DNA of 64,000 nt from Bacillus cereus ATCC 14579. GTDB lineage: Bacteria; Bacillota; Bacilli; Bacillales; Bacillaceae_G. Position 1 is the stretch's first letter; each line of letters begins with the position of its first letter. This document shows, in pieces, positions 24,836-34,108 of this stretch. The stretch is from positions 5,182,001 to 5,246,000 of the forward strand of contig NC_004722.1 of assembly GCF_000007825.1 (NCBI RefSeq), read 5' to 3'. The notes under the pieces were generated by a model. The model was given only the letters and a program-made list of their open reading frames with translations, was not told where the DNA came from and did not search any database. Both the position numbers and the translations under genes were made by a program.

Positions 24836-25837
24836 TTAGAAGAATAACTCCTTAATCAATGCCGTTAAGAAAATATTTGCAAGTGCAATCGGCAATAATA
24901 CTTTCCATCCAAACTCCATTAACTGGTCACCTCTTATACGCGGGAACGTAACGCGGAACCAAATTAATAGAAAGACTACACTGCTAAATTTCAAAGCAAA
25001 CCATACGGCACCTGGGATAAATCCAAGAAACATGACTGGATTCCATCCGCCTAAAAAGAGCACTGTAATTAACGATGCCATCCCGAAGAAATATACGTAC
25101 TCTGAAAGCATGAAAAACGCCCAGCGAAAACCTGAGTATTCCGTATGATATCCAGAAACAAGTTCTGACTCCGCTTCCGGCAAATCGAATGGCGTCCTAT
25201 TTAACTCTGCAACTGCTGCGATTAAGAAAACGACGAAGCCAATTGGCTGTACGAAAATGTACCAGACCTTCTCCTGCGCCGCTACAATCTCATTTAAATT
25301 CAGGCTACCAGCTAGCAAAACGATACCAATTACACTCATTACGAGCGGAATCTCATAAGAAATCATTTGCGCCGCCGCACGCATCCCTCCTAAAAGGGAA
25401 TATTTATTATTCGATGCCCATCCCCCAGTTACAACACCTATCGTCGTAATACCGGAAACAGCAATATAATAAAGTAGCCCGACTCCAATATCTGCAAATT
25501 GAAATTTATCAGTGAACGGGATAACCGCAAGCACCATAAATGCTGGTGCAAATGCAATGACAGGCGCTAATATAAACAGCGGTTTATCTGCTGCTTTCGG
25601 AATACTATCTTCTTTCAATAATAGTTTTAAAACATCAGCTACCGTTTGCAGTAAACCGAATCGGCCTCCAACCTGGTTTGGTCCAATCCGCCCTTGCATA
25701 AACCCCATCACTTTCCGTTCTGCCAAAATTCCATATGTAACGAAGCCAAGGACTGCAAATAGTAGAAGTACCGCTAATCCGAAAAAAATGAAGAAATTCG
25801 TCCAGCTTGAAGGTGATTGTAAGAGCGTCTCAATCAT
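24836..25837 (-). CDS. nuoH: NADH-quinone oxidoreductase subunit H
   Basis: A 333-residue membrane subunit that forms part of the quinone chamber. RIGPNQVGGRFGLLQTVADVLKLL-type sequence near residues 46-70 and AELNRTPFDLPEAESELVSG are invariant NuoH marks. It overlaps the nuoD stop by one base. Charged residues of the proton path appear present. Confidence 0.95.
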   Translation of the reverse strand: MIETLLQSPSSWTNFFIFFGLAVLLLFAVLGFVTYGILAERKVMGFMQGRIGPNQVGGRFGLLQTVADVLKLLLKEDSIPKAADKPLFILAPVIAFAPAFMVLAVIPFTDKFQFADIGVGLLYYIAVSGITTIGVVTGGWASNNKYSLLGGMRAAAQMISYEIPLVMSVIGIVLLAGSLNLNEIVAAQEKVWYIFVQPIGFVVFLIAAVAELNRTPFDLPEAESELVSGYHTEYSGFRWAFFMLSEYVYFFGMASLITVLFLGGWNPVMFLGFIPGAVWFALKFSSVVFLLIWFRVTFPRIRGDQLMEFGWKVLLPIALANIFLTALIKELFF

Positions 25838-26937
25838 TAGCCATCAACCTCCCCAAGTACAATATCAACTCCACCTAAAATCGTAATTAAATTAGCGATG
25901 TTTTCACCTTTCAATAACTTCGGTAAAATTTGCAAGTTATAAAAAGATGGTCTACGAAACTTCAAACGGTACGGCTCTTTCTTTCCATCACTTGCGATAT
26001 AACAACCAATCTCTCCGCGCGGCGATTCGATACGTACGAACGCTTCTCCCTTAGGTGCCTTAATAATTTTCGGTACTTTTGCCAGCACAGCTCCATCTTT
26101 CGGGAACTGCTGAACCGCTTGCTCAACAATCTTTAAAGACTCCTCGATTTCTTGCATTCGGCAAACGTAGCGATCCCAAGCATCTCCCACGCTTCCAACA
26201 GGAATATCAAAATCAAAACGATCATAAATCGAATACGGCTCATCTTTGCGAAGATCCCAGTTTACTCCAGTGCACCGCAAATTTGCTCCGCTTAAAGAAT
26301 ACGAGATCGCTTCTTCCGCGCTATATATACCAACGCCTTTCACACGATTTAAGAAAATCTCATTACCGCTAACAAGATCATGATAACCTGCTAATTGCTC
26401 CCTCATATACGGAACAAACTCTTCCACCTTTTCAATCCAACCATCTGGCGCATCCCACTTCACACCACCAACTCTCATATAGTTAAAAGTAAGCCGTGCC
26501 CCGCATAATTCATTTAATAAATTTATAATCATCTCTCGTTCACGAAACGCGTACAAAAACGGGCTGACCGCTCCTATATCAAGAAGATTCGTCCCCCACC
26601 AAACGAGATGGCTCGCAATTCTTCCTAGCTCCATCGCAAGTACTCGCAAGTATTCGGCACGCTCTGGAATTTCAAGCCCCATCATCGTCTCCACAGCATG
26701 GCAAATGACGTAATTATTCGTCATGGCTGATAAATAGTCCATTCGATCTGTATAAGGGATAATTTGCGTATACTGTAAGCTCTCAGCGATCTTTTCGGTC
26801 CCGCGATGCAAATATCCAATAACAGGTGTAGCTTCTTTAATAATTTCCCCGTCAATCTTAATTACGAGCCTGAACACACCATGTGTACTCGGATGCTGAG
26901 GTCCTACATTCAAAAGCATCTCTTCCGTGCGGATCAT
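25837..26937 (-). CDS. nuoD: NADH-quinone oxidoreductase subunit D
   Basis: A 366-residue quinone-site subunit related to NiFe-hydrogenase large subunits but lacking the Ni ligands. It begins with MLLNVGPQHPSTHGVFRLV (quinone-head His region) and ends with NLITILGGVDIVLGEVDG. It is separate from nuoC, unlike the NuoCD fusion of enterics. Confidence 0.95.
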   Translation of the reverse strand: MIRTEEMLLNVGPQHPSTHGVFRLVIKIDGEIIKEATPVIGYLHRGTEKIAESLQYTQIIPYTDRMDYLSAMTNNYVICHAVETMMGLEIPERAEYLRVLAMELGRIASHLVWWGTNLLDIGAVSPFLYAFREREMIINLLNELCGARLTFNYMRVGGVKWDAPDGWIEKVEEFVPYMREQLAGYHDLVSGNEIFLNRVKGVGIYSAEEAISYSLSGANLRCTGVNWDLRKDEPYSIYDRFDFDIPVGSVGDAWDRYVCRMQEIEESLKIVEQAVQQFPKDGAVLAKVPKIIKAPKGEAFVRIESPRGEIGCYIASDGKKEPYRLKFRRPSFYNLQILPKLLKGENIANLITILGGVDIVLGEVDG

Positions 26938-26939
26938 AG

Positions 26940-28181
26940 CTACACCTCCACATCATACGGTTCATAGTCTTTTCTAAGCGGATATCCTACCCAATCATCT
27001 GGCATTAAAATACGCGTTAAATTCGGATGCCCTTTAAATACAATACCGAGCAAATCGTATGCTTCTCTCTCCGGCCAGTCAGCTCCTTTCCAAAGCGCTG
27101 TCACAGACTCGACTTGCGGCGCTTCCCGGTCTAGCTTTACCTTCACCGCTACCGATTGTTTCTTGCCATATGAAAACAAATGAACATACACTTCCATATG
27201 TGTCACAAAATCTGTCGCATGTAGCTCTGACATATAATCAAAAGCAAGTCCCTCATGGAATCGCAATGACTCCATCACTTCATAATACTTTTCGGGATCC
27301 ACCACAAGAGTTGGCACATCCTTTGACAGTTTATTAATGTAGGAATCTACTAATGCACCCTCTCCTAACTTCTCCCTAATAGCCTCAACATACTGATTTA
27401 AATACGGCTGATTTACGGACGGTTCTTCCTGCTTCGGCTCATCCTCTTTCTTACCTTCAGCTCCCTTTGTCTTCGCTCTTGCAGCCGCTGCTGCTTTCGC
27501 TTTTGCCGCTGCAATTGCCTTTGCCTTTTCATCTCCCGAATCCCCATCACCTTGCGAGGCTTTCTGCTTCGCCAATGCTGCTGCCTTCGCCTTCGCTTTC
27601 GCTTTTTCTTCTTCCGTTACTTCTTCGGTTCCTTCTCTTTTCTGTTTCGCTAATGCTGCCGCTTTTGCTTTTGCGGCTGCTGCTGCCTTCGCCTTCGCTT
27701 TCGCTTTTTCTTCTTCCGTTACTTCTTCGGTTCCTTCTCTTTTCTGTTTCGCTAACGCCGCCGCTTTTGCTTTTGCGGCTGCTGCTGCCTTCGCCTTCGC
27801 TTTCGCTTTTTCTTCTTCCGTTACTTCTTCGGTTCCTTCTCTTTTCTGTTTCGCTAACGCCGCCGCTTTTGCTTTTGCGGCTGCTGCTGCCTTCGCCTTC
27901 GCTTTCGCTTTTTCTTCTTCCGTTACTTCTTCTGTCCCTTCTCTTTTCTGCTTTGCTAATGCTGCCGCTTTTGCTTTTGCGGCTGCTGCTGCACGTCGTT
28001 TTGCTTCTTCTATAGTAATATCATCATTTTTTGGTAGCGCTTTCTCTTTTTCTTGATCTTCCTCCTCAAGTTCACTTATTTCCGCCTCGTGTTTCGCTAC
28101 AAGGCGTTTTCTCGCTTCTTCTTTCGCACGCCTAGCTGCTTCTTTTTTTAGATCCTCTAAATCTTTATTTGGATTACTCAT
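26940..28181 (-). CDS. nuoC: NADH-quinone oxidoreductase subunit C with long repeat-rich N-terminus
   Basis: A 413-residue protein. Residues ~275-410 are the NuoC 30-kDa domain ([19 protein letters not shown] strand, [32 protein letters not shown]). Residues ~1-270 are highly charged and Ala/Lys/Glu-rich, probably helical, with a 34-residue tandem unit repeated four times (listed separately). Usual NuoC is only 150-200 residues, so more than half of this protein is an extra segment. ATG at 28181 overlaps nuoB by 4 bases. The function of the extension is unknown. Confidence 0.93.
27567..27992 (-). repeat. 102-bp tandem repeat inside nuoC (four copies)
   Basis: The coding unit [20 protein letters not shown] plus a 14-residue Ala/Lys linker recurs every 34 residues (102 bp); the word TCTGTTTCGC or its variant starts at 27641, 27743, 27845 and 27947, exactly 102 bp apart. 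Copies are nearly identical, the rightmost with a few third-position changes. Unit length is a multiple of three, so copy-number change keeps the frame. Confidence 0.95.
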
Positions 28182-28696
28182 TTATTCGTCACCTGCTTTC
28201 CGGTCTTTGCCTCGTAACGAATTTTCTCTTTTAATTTATTAATTCCATAGATTAAAGCAGCTGGATTTGGGGGACAACCAGGAATATACACATCAACTGG
28301 TACGATTTGGTCTACACCTTTCACAACAGCATATGAATTTACATACGGACCACCTGCTGTCGCACAAGATCCCATCGCAATAACCCATTTCGGTTCGGGC
28401 ATTTGATCATATAAACGCCGAACAATAGGAGCCATCTTCTTCGTTACTGTTCCCGATACAATCATGACGTCCGATTGCCTTGGTGAAGTTCGAAAAAATG
28501 ACCCAAATCGATCTAAATCGTAATGTGATGAGCCTACCCCCATCATTTCAATTGCACAGCATGCCAGTCCGAATGTCATCGGCCATAAAGAGTTGCTCCT
28601 CGCCCATCCTTTCAACTGTTCCAATGTAGAAAAAAAGATATTTCGCTCTAATTCTGCTCGCTCATTTGGATGTAATTCCTCAAAATTTATAACCAT
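28178..28696 (-). CDS. nuoB: NADH-quinone oxidoreductase subunit B (cluster N2)
   Basis: A 172-residue subunit holding the last 4Fe-4S cluster before quinone. Ligands are visible in [21 protein letters not shown] and [10 protein letters not shown] chose ATG at 28696 ([13 protein letters not shown]), with GAAGGTG upstream, over the 7-residue longer form. It overlaps nuoA by 10 bases. Confidence 0.95.
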
Positions 28697-29055
28697 TGTA
28701 ACACCTTCTTTTTCCAAGCATACGCTAATCCAACTAGCAACATTACAACAAAGATGAGCATTTCAATTAATGCAAATAAACCTAGCTTGTCATACGCAAC
28801 AGCCCAAGGATATAAAAATAAAGTTTCTACATCAAAGATCACAAACAATAAAGCGAAAATATAATAACGAGCATGAAACCGAATATTTGCATCATGAAAA
28901 GGCTCAATTCCACTCTCATACGTCGTCGCCTTTGCTGCACTTGGTTTATTTGGGCGCAGCATCCTTCCTAATGTAAGAGCCACTACCGGCAGCAATATAC
29001 CTAATAGCAAGAAAATCAAAACGATCATATAACTATTTTCATATACACTTGCCAT
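28687..29055 (-). CDS. nuoA: NADH-quinone oxidoreductase subunit A
   Basis: A 122-residue, three-helix membrane subunit and first gene of the operon. [20 protein letters not shown] and [13 protein letters not shown] are diagnostic. GGGAGGG precedes the ATG. The promoter at 29166-29195 lies 110 bases upstream. Confidence 0.95.
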
Positions 29056-29165
29056 TGTGAAACCCTCCCCCCTAAATTAAGAACAAGTTCACATAGTAAA
29101 CAATATGTCCTAGTTGCAGTAATTATTATTTTTAAATTTTTCTAAATAATGCAACTATTCTAATC

Positions 29166-29195
29166 ATTATAGCAAACTTCAAATTCCTATGTCGA
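29166..29195 (-). promoter_or_regulatory. Sigma-A promoter of the nuo operon
   Basis: Minus strand TCGACA, 18-bp spacer, then TGCTATAAT (perfect -10 with TG extension). It is the best promoter in the 254-base nuoA upstream gap. No redox operator was identified. Confidence 0.65.
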
Positions 29196-29246
29196 TATGT
29201 TGGGAGACAGAAACAAGAATTATTAAAATCTATCTTTACAACTTGC

Positions 29247-29252
29247 TATAAT
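29247..29252 (+). promoter_or_regulatory. Extended -10 of the GGDEF/EAL gene
   Basis: TTGCTATAAT on the plus strand has a perfect -10 and TG extension, about 60 bases before the ATG; no clear -35. It diverges from the nuo promoter, about 50 bp apart. Confidence 0.45.
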
Positions 29253-29309
29253 TGTGCAAAATAAATATAAAACTTATATATGCTTTTCAAGAAACCGTAG
29301 GTGATATAA

Positions 29310-32039
29310 ATGAAAAAACAAACACATGTAAGTATTCTTATAAGCATTGTATTGCTGTCTATAACGCTTCACTATGTAGCAATGCCTTTTGTATATGAAT
29401 ACTCATTTCCTTTTCAGCTATTAATCGGAACGAGCACCCTATTAATTGATATTATCGCTTGTAGTTATATACTTTATTTTTCAAACATGAAAGAAGGGCT
29501 ATCTCGTTTATTTTGGATCATATTATCTGTTGGAGCTCTCTCTTATTTTATCGGTGATATAGTCGTTGCCTATCAGCGTTTAATTGTAAAGGACTTCTAT
29601 ACGTTCGTTGATCCATCTGACTTTTTTTACTTACTTTTTTTAGTTAGCTTTACGTTTGCCTTTCTATACGAAATCATTTATAACCGAGATTTATTAGAAA
29701 AACTTTTTATGCTATGTGATATTTGTATTATCGTTACAGCCCAATTTACTTTAAGTTACTACTTACTTATTGAACGAACTATTCATATCTTTACAACATC
29801 CTATATCGACATATTTGTTCAACTTACCTATCCAATGGCTGATTTACTCTTTCTCTTAATAGGAATCAACCTTTTATTCAAACCACTATCCTTATTACCT
29901 AAAAAGGTCGGTGCACTTCTTGGCAGTGCTTTAATTTTATATGCTACTACAGATGCGATTTATGCTTATATAAAATACTTCATACCAGAGTATTCTATGT
30001 TTACAGTTACGCCTTTCTATCAAGTAACCTTAGTACTAGTAGCAATCGCCTGTATTCTCCATACAAAAAAGCCTGAAAAACAAGAACAAGTACTACTAAC
30101 ACCTAAAATTGGCGAATCAATCCGATTATCATTACCGTATATTTCTGTAGTAATGCTTATTGTTTTTATATTAGTTGAATACGTTTTTGCGCCTATTATA
30201 GTAATCGGACTTATAATAACTTTTTCTTTCGTTCTCATACGTCATAGTTTAGTTCGAAAACAAAATAAAATATTATTGATCGCTCAAATGCAATTCAACT
30301 CAGAACTCGAGAAACAAATTAAACTACGTACAGAAGATTTAGTAGAACAGAAAAATGAACTCTATCATAATCAACAAATGTTTAAATCTTTATACGAGCA
30401 TCATCCAGATCCAATTTTCACATTAGATTTGTACGGTAATTTTCTCAAAGTAAATAACGCTGGTACTACTTTACTCGGTTATCAAACGAATGAATTATTA
30501 AACCAGCCTTACTATTCACTCATATACGAAGAAGATTTAGAAGAAATGATTAACGCCTTTCATCGCGTGAAAAAGGGATATTCGATTTCTTTAGAAATAC
30601 GGGCTTACCATAAAAACAGAGATATTTACTACTTGCACGTTACCGCCGTACCGATCTTTTTAAAGGAGAAAATTTCTGGGGTTTATTTAATGATTAAAGA
30701 TATTACGGAAAGCAAACAACAACAAGAACAAATCAACTTCCTAGCATACCATGATACTTTAACAGAGCTTGCAAATCGTCGTGCATTTCATCAACATTTA
30801 GAACAGGCAATTGCGCGAGCAAAAATATCGAAAAAGCCTTTTGCTGTTATGTTTCTCGACCTAGACCGTTTTAAAGTTATTAATGATACCCTCGGTCATC
30901 GAGTAGGAGACCTATTGCTCATCGCAGTAGCAAAAAGGCTCGAAAGAATAGCAACATCAAATATGAAACTCGCGCGGCTAGCTGGGGATGAGTTCACAAT
31001 CCTTATCGAGAATTACAAAAAAAAGCCAGATGTCCAAAAAATAGCTGATAGGATTGTAGCGGCCATGAATGAGCCATTTGAAATCGAAAATCAACATTTA
31101 CAAATCTCACCGAGCATCGGAATTGCAATATATCCTGAAGCAGGTGAAGATGCGCTATCCATTTTGCAGCATGCTGATATGGCCATGTACGAAGCAAAGA
31201 ATAAAGGAAAAAACGGTAGCTCTCTTTACACGAAAGAACTATATAAAAAAATGGAACGAAAAGCTCGAATTGAAAAAGATTTGCCAATCGCTTTAGTAAA
31301 CAAAGAATTTTATCTCGTTTATCAACCACAAATTGATACGACAACAAATAAAATTATCGGTGCTGAAGCTTTAATACGATGGAAACACCCGCTATTAGGT
31401 GACATTTCACCATGTGAGTTTATTCCAATTGTAGAAGAGACGCCACAAGTAGTCCCACTTGGACATTGGGTATTACAAGAAGCTTGTCTCCAATTAAAAA
31501 TATGGCATACCTTTGGCTACCAAAATTTAAAAATAAGTGTTAATTTATCCGCAAAAGAATTCCGGCAAGATCAATTAATCGAAAACATTTCACAAATATT
31601 AAACGACGTGCAAGTCGACCCAAAATATGTAACCCTTGAGTTAACAGAAAGAATTGCAATGATTGACGAGAAAGAAACGTTATTGAGACTGAAGCAATTA
31701 AAAGAGTACGGTATCCAAACTTCCATTGATGACTTCGGTACTGGGTATTCTTCTCTTGCTTATTTATCAATTTTTCCAATCGACACATTAAAAGTACCGA
31801 GAGAATTTACACAATTAGCTGATCATCGTCCTGAAGAACGAGCCATCGTTTCTACAATACTTTCCCTCGCAAATACTTTAAATCTTTCAGTCGTTGCCGA
31901 AGGAATTGAAACCGAAAAACAGCTTAAGTTTCTGCAAAAACATAACTGTAAATATATGCAAGGTTACTATTTCAGTAAACCACTTACTAGTAATCAATTT
32001 ATAAAATTTCTACAAAAAACCCCCAGTATGAACAAATAA
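29310..32039 (+). CDS. Membrane PAS-GGDEF-EAL cyclic-di-GMP enzyme
   Basis: A 909-residue protein: about nine N-terminal transmembrane helices (1-320), a short coiled coil, a PAS domain (~355-470), a GGDEF domain (~480-640) and an EAL domain (~655-900). The GGDEF signature reads ARLAGDEF (Ala for the first Gly) and no RxxD inhibitory site precedes it. EAL residues look intact: GAEALIRWKHP, NLSAKEF, ELTERIAM, DDFGTGYSS, the Lys of LKVP, VAEGIE and YMQGYYFSKPL. It is therefore probably a phosphodiesterase with a weak or regulatory GGDEF. The ribosome site (AGGTGAT) is modest. Confidence 0.9.
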   Translation: MKKQTHVSILISIVLLSITLHYVAMPFVYEYSFPFQLLIGTSTLLIDIIACSYILYFSNMKEGLSRLFWIILSVGALSYFIGDIVVAYQRLIVKDFYTFVDPSDFFYLLFLVSFTFAFLYEIIYNRDLLEKLFMLCDICIIVTAQFTLSYYLLIERTIHIFTTSYIDIFVQLTYPMADLLFLLIGINLLFKPLSLLPKKVGALLGSALILYATTDAIYAYIKYFIPEYSMFTVTPFYQVTLVLVAIACILHTKKPEKQEQVLLTPKIGESIRLSLPYISVVMLIVFILVEYVFAPIIVIGLIITFSFVLIRHSLVRKQNKILLIAQMQFNSELEKQIKLRTEDLVEQKNELYHNQQMFKSLYEHHPDPIFTLDLYGNFLKVNNAGTTLLGYQTNELLNQPYYSLIYEEDLEEMINAFHRVKKGYSISLEIRAYHKNRDIYYLHVTAVPIFLKEKISGVYLMIKDITESKQQQEQINFLAYHDTLTELANRRAFHQHLEQAIARAKISKKPFAVMFLDLDRFKVINDTLGHRVGDLLLIAVAKRLERIATSNMKLARLAGDEFTILIENYKKKPDVQKIADRIVAAMNEPFEIENQHLQISPSIGIAIYPEAGEDALSILQHADMAMYEAKNKGKNGSSLYTKELYKKMERKARIEKDLPIALVNKEFYLVYQPQIDTTTNKIIGAEALIRWKHPLLGDISPCEFIPIVEETPQVVPLGHWVLQEACLQLKIWHTFGYQNLKISVNLSAKEFRQDQLIENISQILNDVQVDPKYVTLELTERIAMIDEKETLLRLKQLKEYGIQTSIDDFGTGYSSLAYLSIFPIDTLKVPREFTQLADHRPEERAIVSTILSLANTLNLSVVAEGIETEKQLKFLQKHNCKYMQGYYFSKPLTSNQFIKFLQKTPSMNK

Positions 32040-32056
32040 TTCATACTGGGGGTTTT
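32016..32056. terminator. Convergent bidirectional terminator after the GGDEF/EAL gene
   Basis: A perfect 17-bp stem (AAAACCCCCAGTATGAA and complement, 7-base loop). T-run TTTT on the plus strand and A-run before it serve both strands. It overlaps the 3' end of the GGDEF/EAL gene and faces the DUF975 gene stop at 32063. Confidence 0.9.
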
Positions 32057-32062
32057 ATAGTG

Positions 32063-32707
32063 CTAAATTTTTTTCTCATAATATTCTTCTGCAATCTCTT
32101 CGTAAAAAGCTGCAGATGTCGTATAGAAATATGGAATTAACCATAAGAATCCAATCCCTAACGTAATACAACTTAATATAAACCAGCCAATAAAACTTAA
32201 ACATAAAATGAAATACTCCATCTTATGTCCATCCATCATACGACGACTTTCTGTAATAGCTTGGTTCAGTGAATACTCAGGATGATCGTTTATAATAAAG
32301 TATGTCATCGCATAAGAAAATGATTTAATAATACCTGGAATAATGAACAATAACGTCCATAAGAAAAGATAAAGATTTACTAATAAATATAATAAAAATG
32401 ATTTTAGAAATCTCTTTCCCTCTGAAAACCAAATGAATACATTACCAATACTAGCTTGCTTTTCACGAAGGATATTTAAACCAAGGTAATATCCACCTAA
32501 AGTTAACGGTCCAGTTACAAAAAATGAAAGAATATTCGTTGAAAGTGAACCATTTGTTTTTTGCCAACCGAAAATTAAAGAAAATCCCCAATCAACACTA
32601 AAACTAAAAGCCGTGATAAGAATTGAAATGAGTAGTGTAGCTCCAACAGCTAATCCCCATTTCCCTTCTAATGAATCTAGTGCTTCTCCTTTTAAATCAC
32701 TAATCAT
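32063..32707 (-). CDS. DUF975 family membrane protein
   Basis: A 214-residue protein with about five transmembrane segments. It starts MISDLKGEALDSLEGKWGLA, the usual DUF975 opening, and has AITESRRMMDGHKMEYF before the last helices. Function is unknown. It shares clear similarity with the frameshifted gene immediately upstream (32757-33541), so the pair is probably a tandem duplication. Confidence 0.85.
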   Translation of the reverse strand: MISDLKGEALDSLEGKWGLAVGATLLISILITAFSFSVDWGFSLIFGWQKTNGSLSTNILSFFVTGPLTLGGYYLGLNILREKQASIGNVFIWFSEGKRFLKSFLLYLLVNLYLFLWTLLFIIPGIIKSFSYAMTYFIINDHPEYSLNQAITESRRMMDGHKMEYFILCLSFIGWFILSCITLGIGFLWLIPYFYTTSAAFYEEIAEEYYEKKI

Positions 32708-32756
32708 GCGTAGCCTCGCCTCCTATACACAATAATTCTATTAGTATAGCATGTTC

Positions 32757-33541
32757 CTATTGAAATTCACCTTTTGAAATGTAGCGATAAAAGTGTGCTG
32801 TCGTCGTACTCATATACGGACTAAGCCAAAGAAATCCTATTCCAAAAGTAAGCAGCGCTAAAATAGCCCATCCTATGAAGCTCAGCCATAAAAGAAACAA
32901 ATCTAACTTATGACCCTTCATAAGATTCTTACTTTCCTTCATCGCCTGCGAAACACTATATCTGGATTTTCAATCATCACATAGTACGTCAGTGCATAAG
33001 AAAAATACATCACAATCATACCAACAATTGAAATTGCTAATAGTACGAAGAAAGCTATTGCAAATGACGTATTCCCTTCTTCACCTAACAATGCAAATAA
33101 GCCTATTAACAGCATCGGAATCCATGTACCTGTATATAACAAAATCGCAAGCATTGCCCACATTGTTTTCATCATTCTTTTAAAGCCACGAAATCCTTCG
33201 AATAAGTAATCTACTTTAGCATCTTCTCGTTTACTAATCTGTAAAAATACATTTGTATAACCATATGACGTAATCCCATACGATGCGTTACTCAAAATTA
33301 TCATAATGCAATAAAAAATTCCAAAGGTAATACCTGCTCCAATCGACATCGTTTCCTCTTCAAATGATCCAGTTAAGCTTACAACTGAGAGAAATATAAT
33401 AATTCCTGGAATTAATAGTATAAGCATTGCAGCCAGCGAAACAACATAACTTAAAATAAAATATAAAATTGTTGATCCAACACCTAGTCCCCATTTTCCC
33501 TTTAAAGAGTACAATGCTTCTCGCTTCATTTCACCAATCAT
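32757..33541 (-). pseudogene. DUF975 family gene broken by a one-base frameshift
   Basis: From ATG 33541 (AAAGGGG upstream) the frame encodes MIGEMKREALYSLKGKWGLG and about 190 further residues of a DUF975 protein, then leaves frame near 32957-32961 and stops. The rest continues in the next frame (QAMKESKNLMKGHKLDLF... to 32757), aligning with AITESRRMMDGHKMEYF of the neighbour. Restoring one T in GATATAG, to GATTATAG, would give PDYSVSQAMKES and a full gene of about 261 residues. It could be a true mutation, phase variation or a sequencing error; the site is not a long homopolymer. Confidence 0.82.
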
Positions 33542-33644
33542 TGATCCATCCCCTTTATGAAATATAAATTGTTGTACACTTCTACTTATACAAGCATCAA
33601 TATAATTATACCAGTTTTGTAAAATTATCCATAAAATACACAAA

Positions 33645-33688
33645 AAAAAAAAAAAATCCGTAAAGGCAAAGCCCTTACGGATTTTTTT
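33645..33688 (-). terminator. Terminator of the atp operon
   Basis: A stem of about 16 bp (AAAAAATCCGTAA-GG / CC-TTACGGATTTTTT with one G-T pair, 5-base loop) followed by a very long T-run on the minus strand, overlapping the atpC stop. Confidence 0.92.
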
Positions 33689-34088
33689 ACTTCATATCGG
33701 AAACGTTCAAACGGTTCACAGCACGTTGTAATGCCATTTCTGCACGTTTAAAGTCAACATGTGCTTGTTTATCTTGCAGACGTTGCTCAGCGCGACGCTT
33801 CGCTTCATTTGCACGATGGATATCGATATGGTTTGCTTCTTCAGCAGATGATGATAATACAGTCACTTTATCTGGACGAACTTCGATAAAGCCACCGCTT
33901 ACTGCTACATAATCAGTGTGTCCACCATTTTTCAGACGAACTGCACTAATTTTTAATGGTGCAACAGTTGGAATGTGACCTGGTAAGATCCCCATTTCCC
34001 CACTCTCTGCTTTTACACTTACCATTTCTACTTCTTTTTCGTAAACCGGTCCATCAGGAGTTACAATACTGACTGGAAATGTCTTCAT
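33687..34088 (-). CDS. atpC: ATP synthase epsilon subunit
   Basis: A 133-residue central-stalk subunit. The N-terminal beta-barrel ([35 protein letters not shown]) is followed by the two-helix C-terminal domain that can inhibit ATP hydrolysis. Last gene of the operon, 20 bases after atpD. Confidence 0.95.
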
Positions 34089-34108
34089 ACTTCGTCCCTC
34101 CTAAGGCC

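Noticed and set aside
27467..28015. Long plus-strand frame rich in Leu/Pro opposite nuoC.
   Set aside because: It is the complement of the tandem repeat; its composition follows from Ala/Lys/Glu codons and it has no ribosome site.
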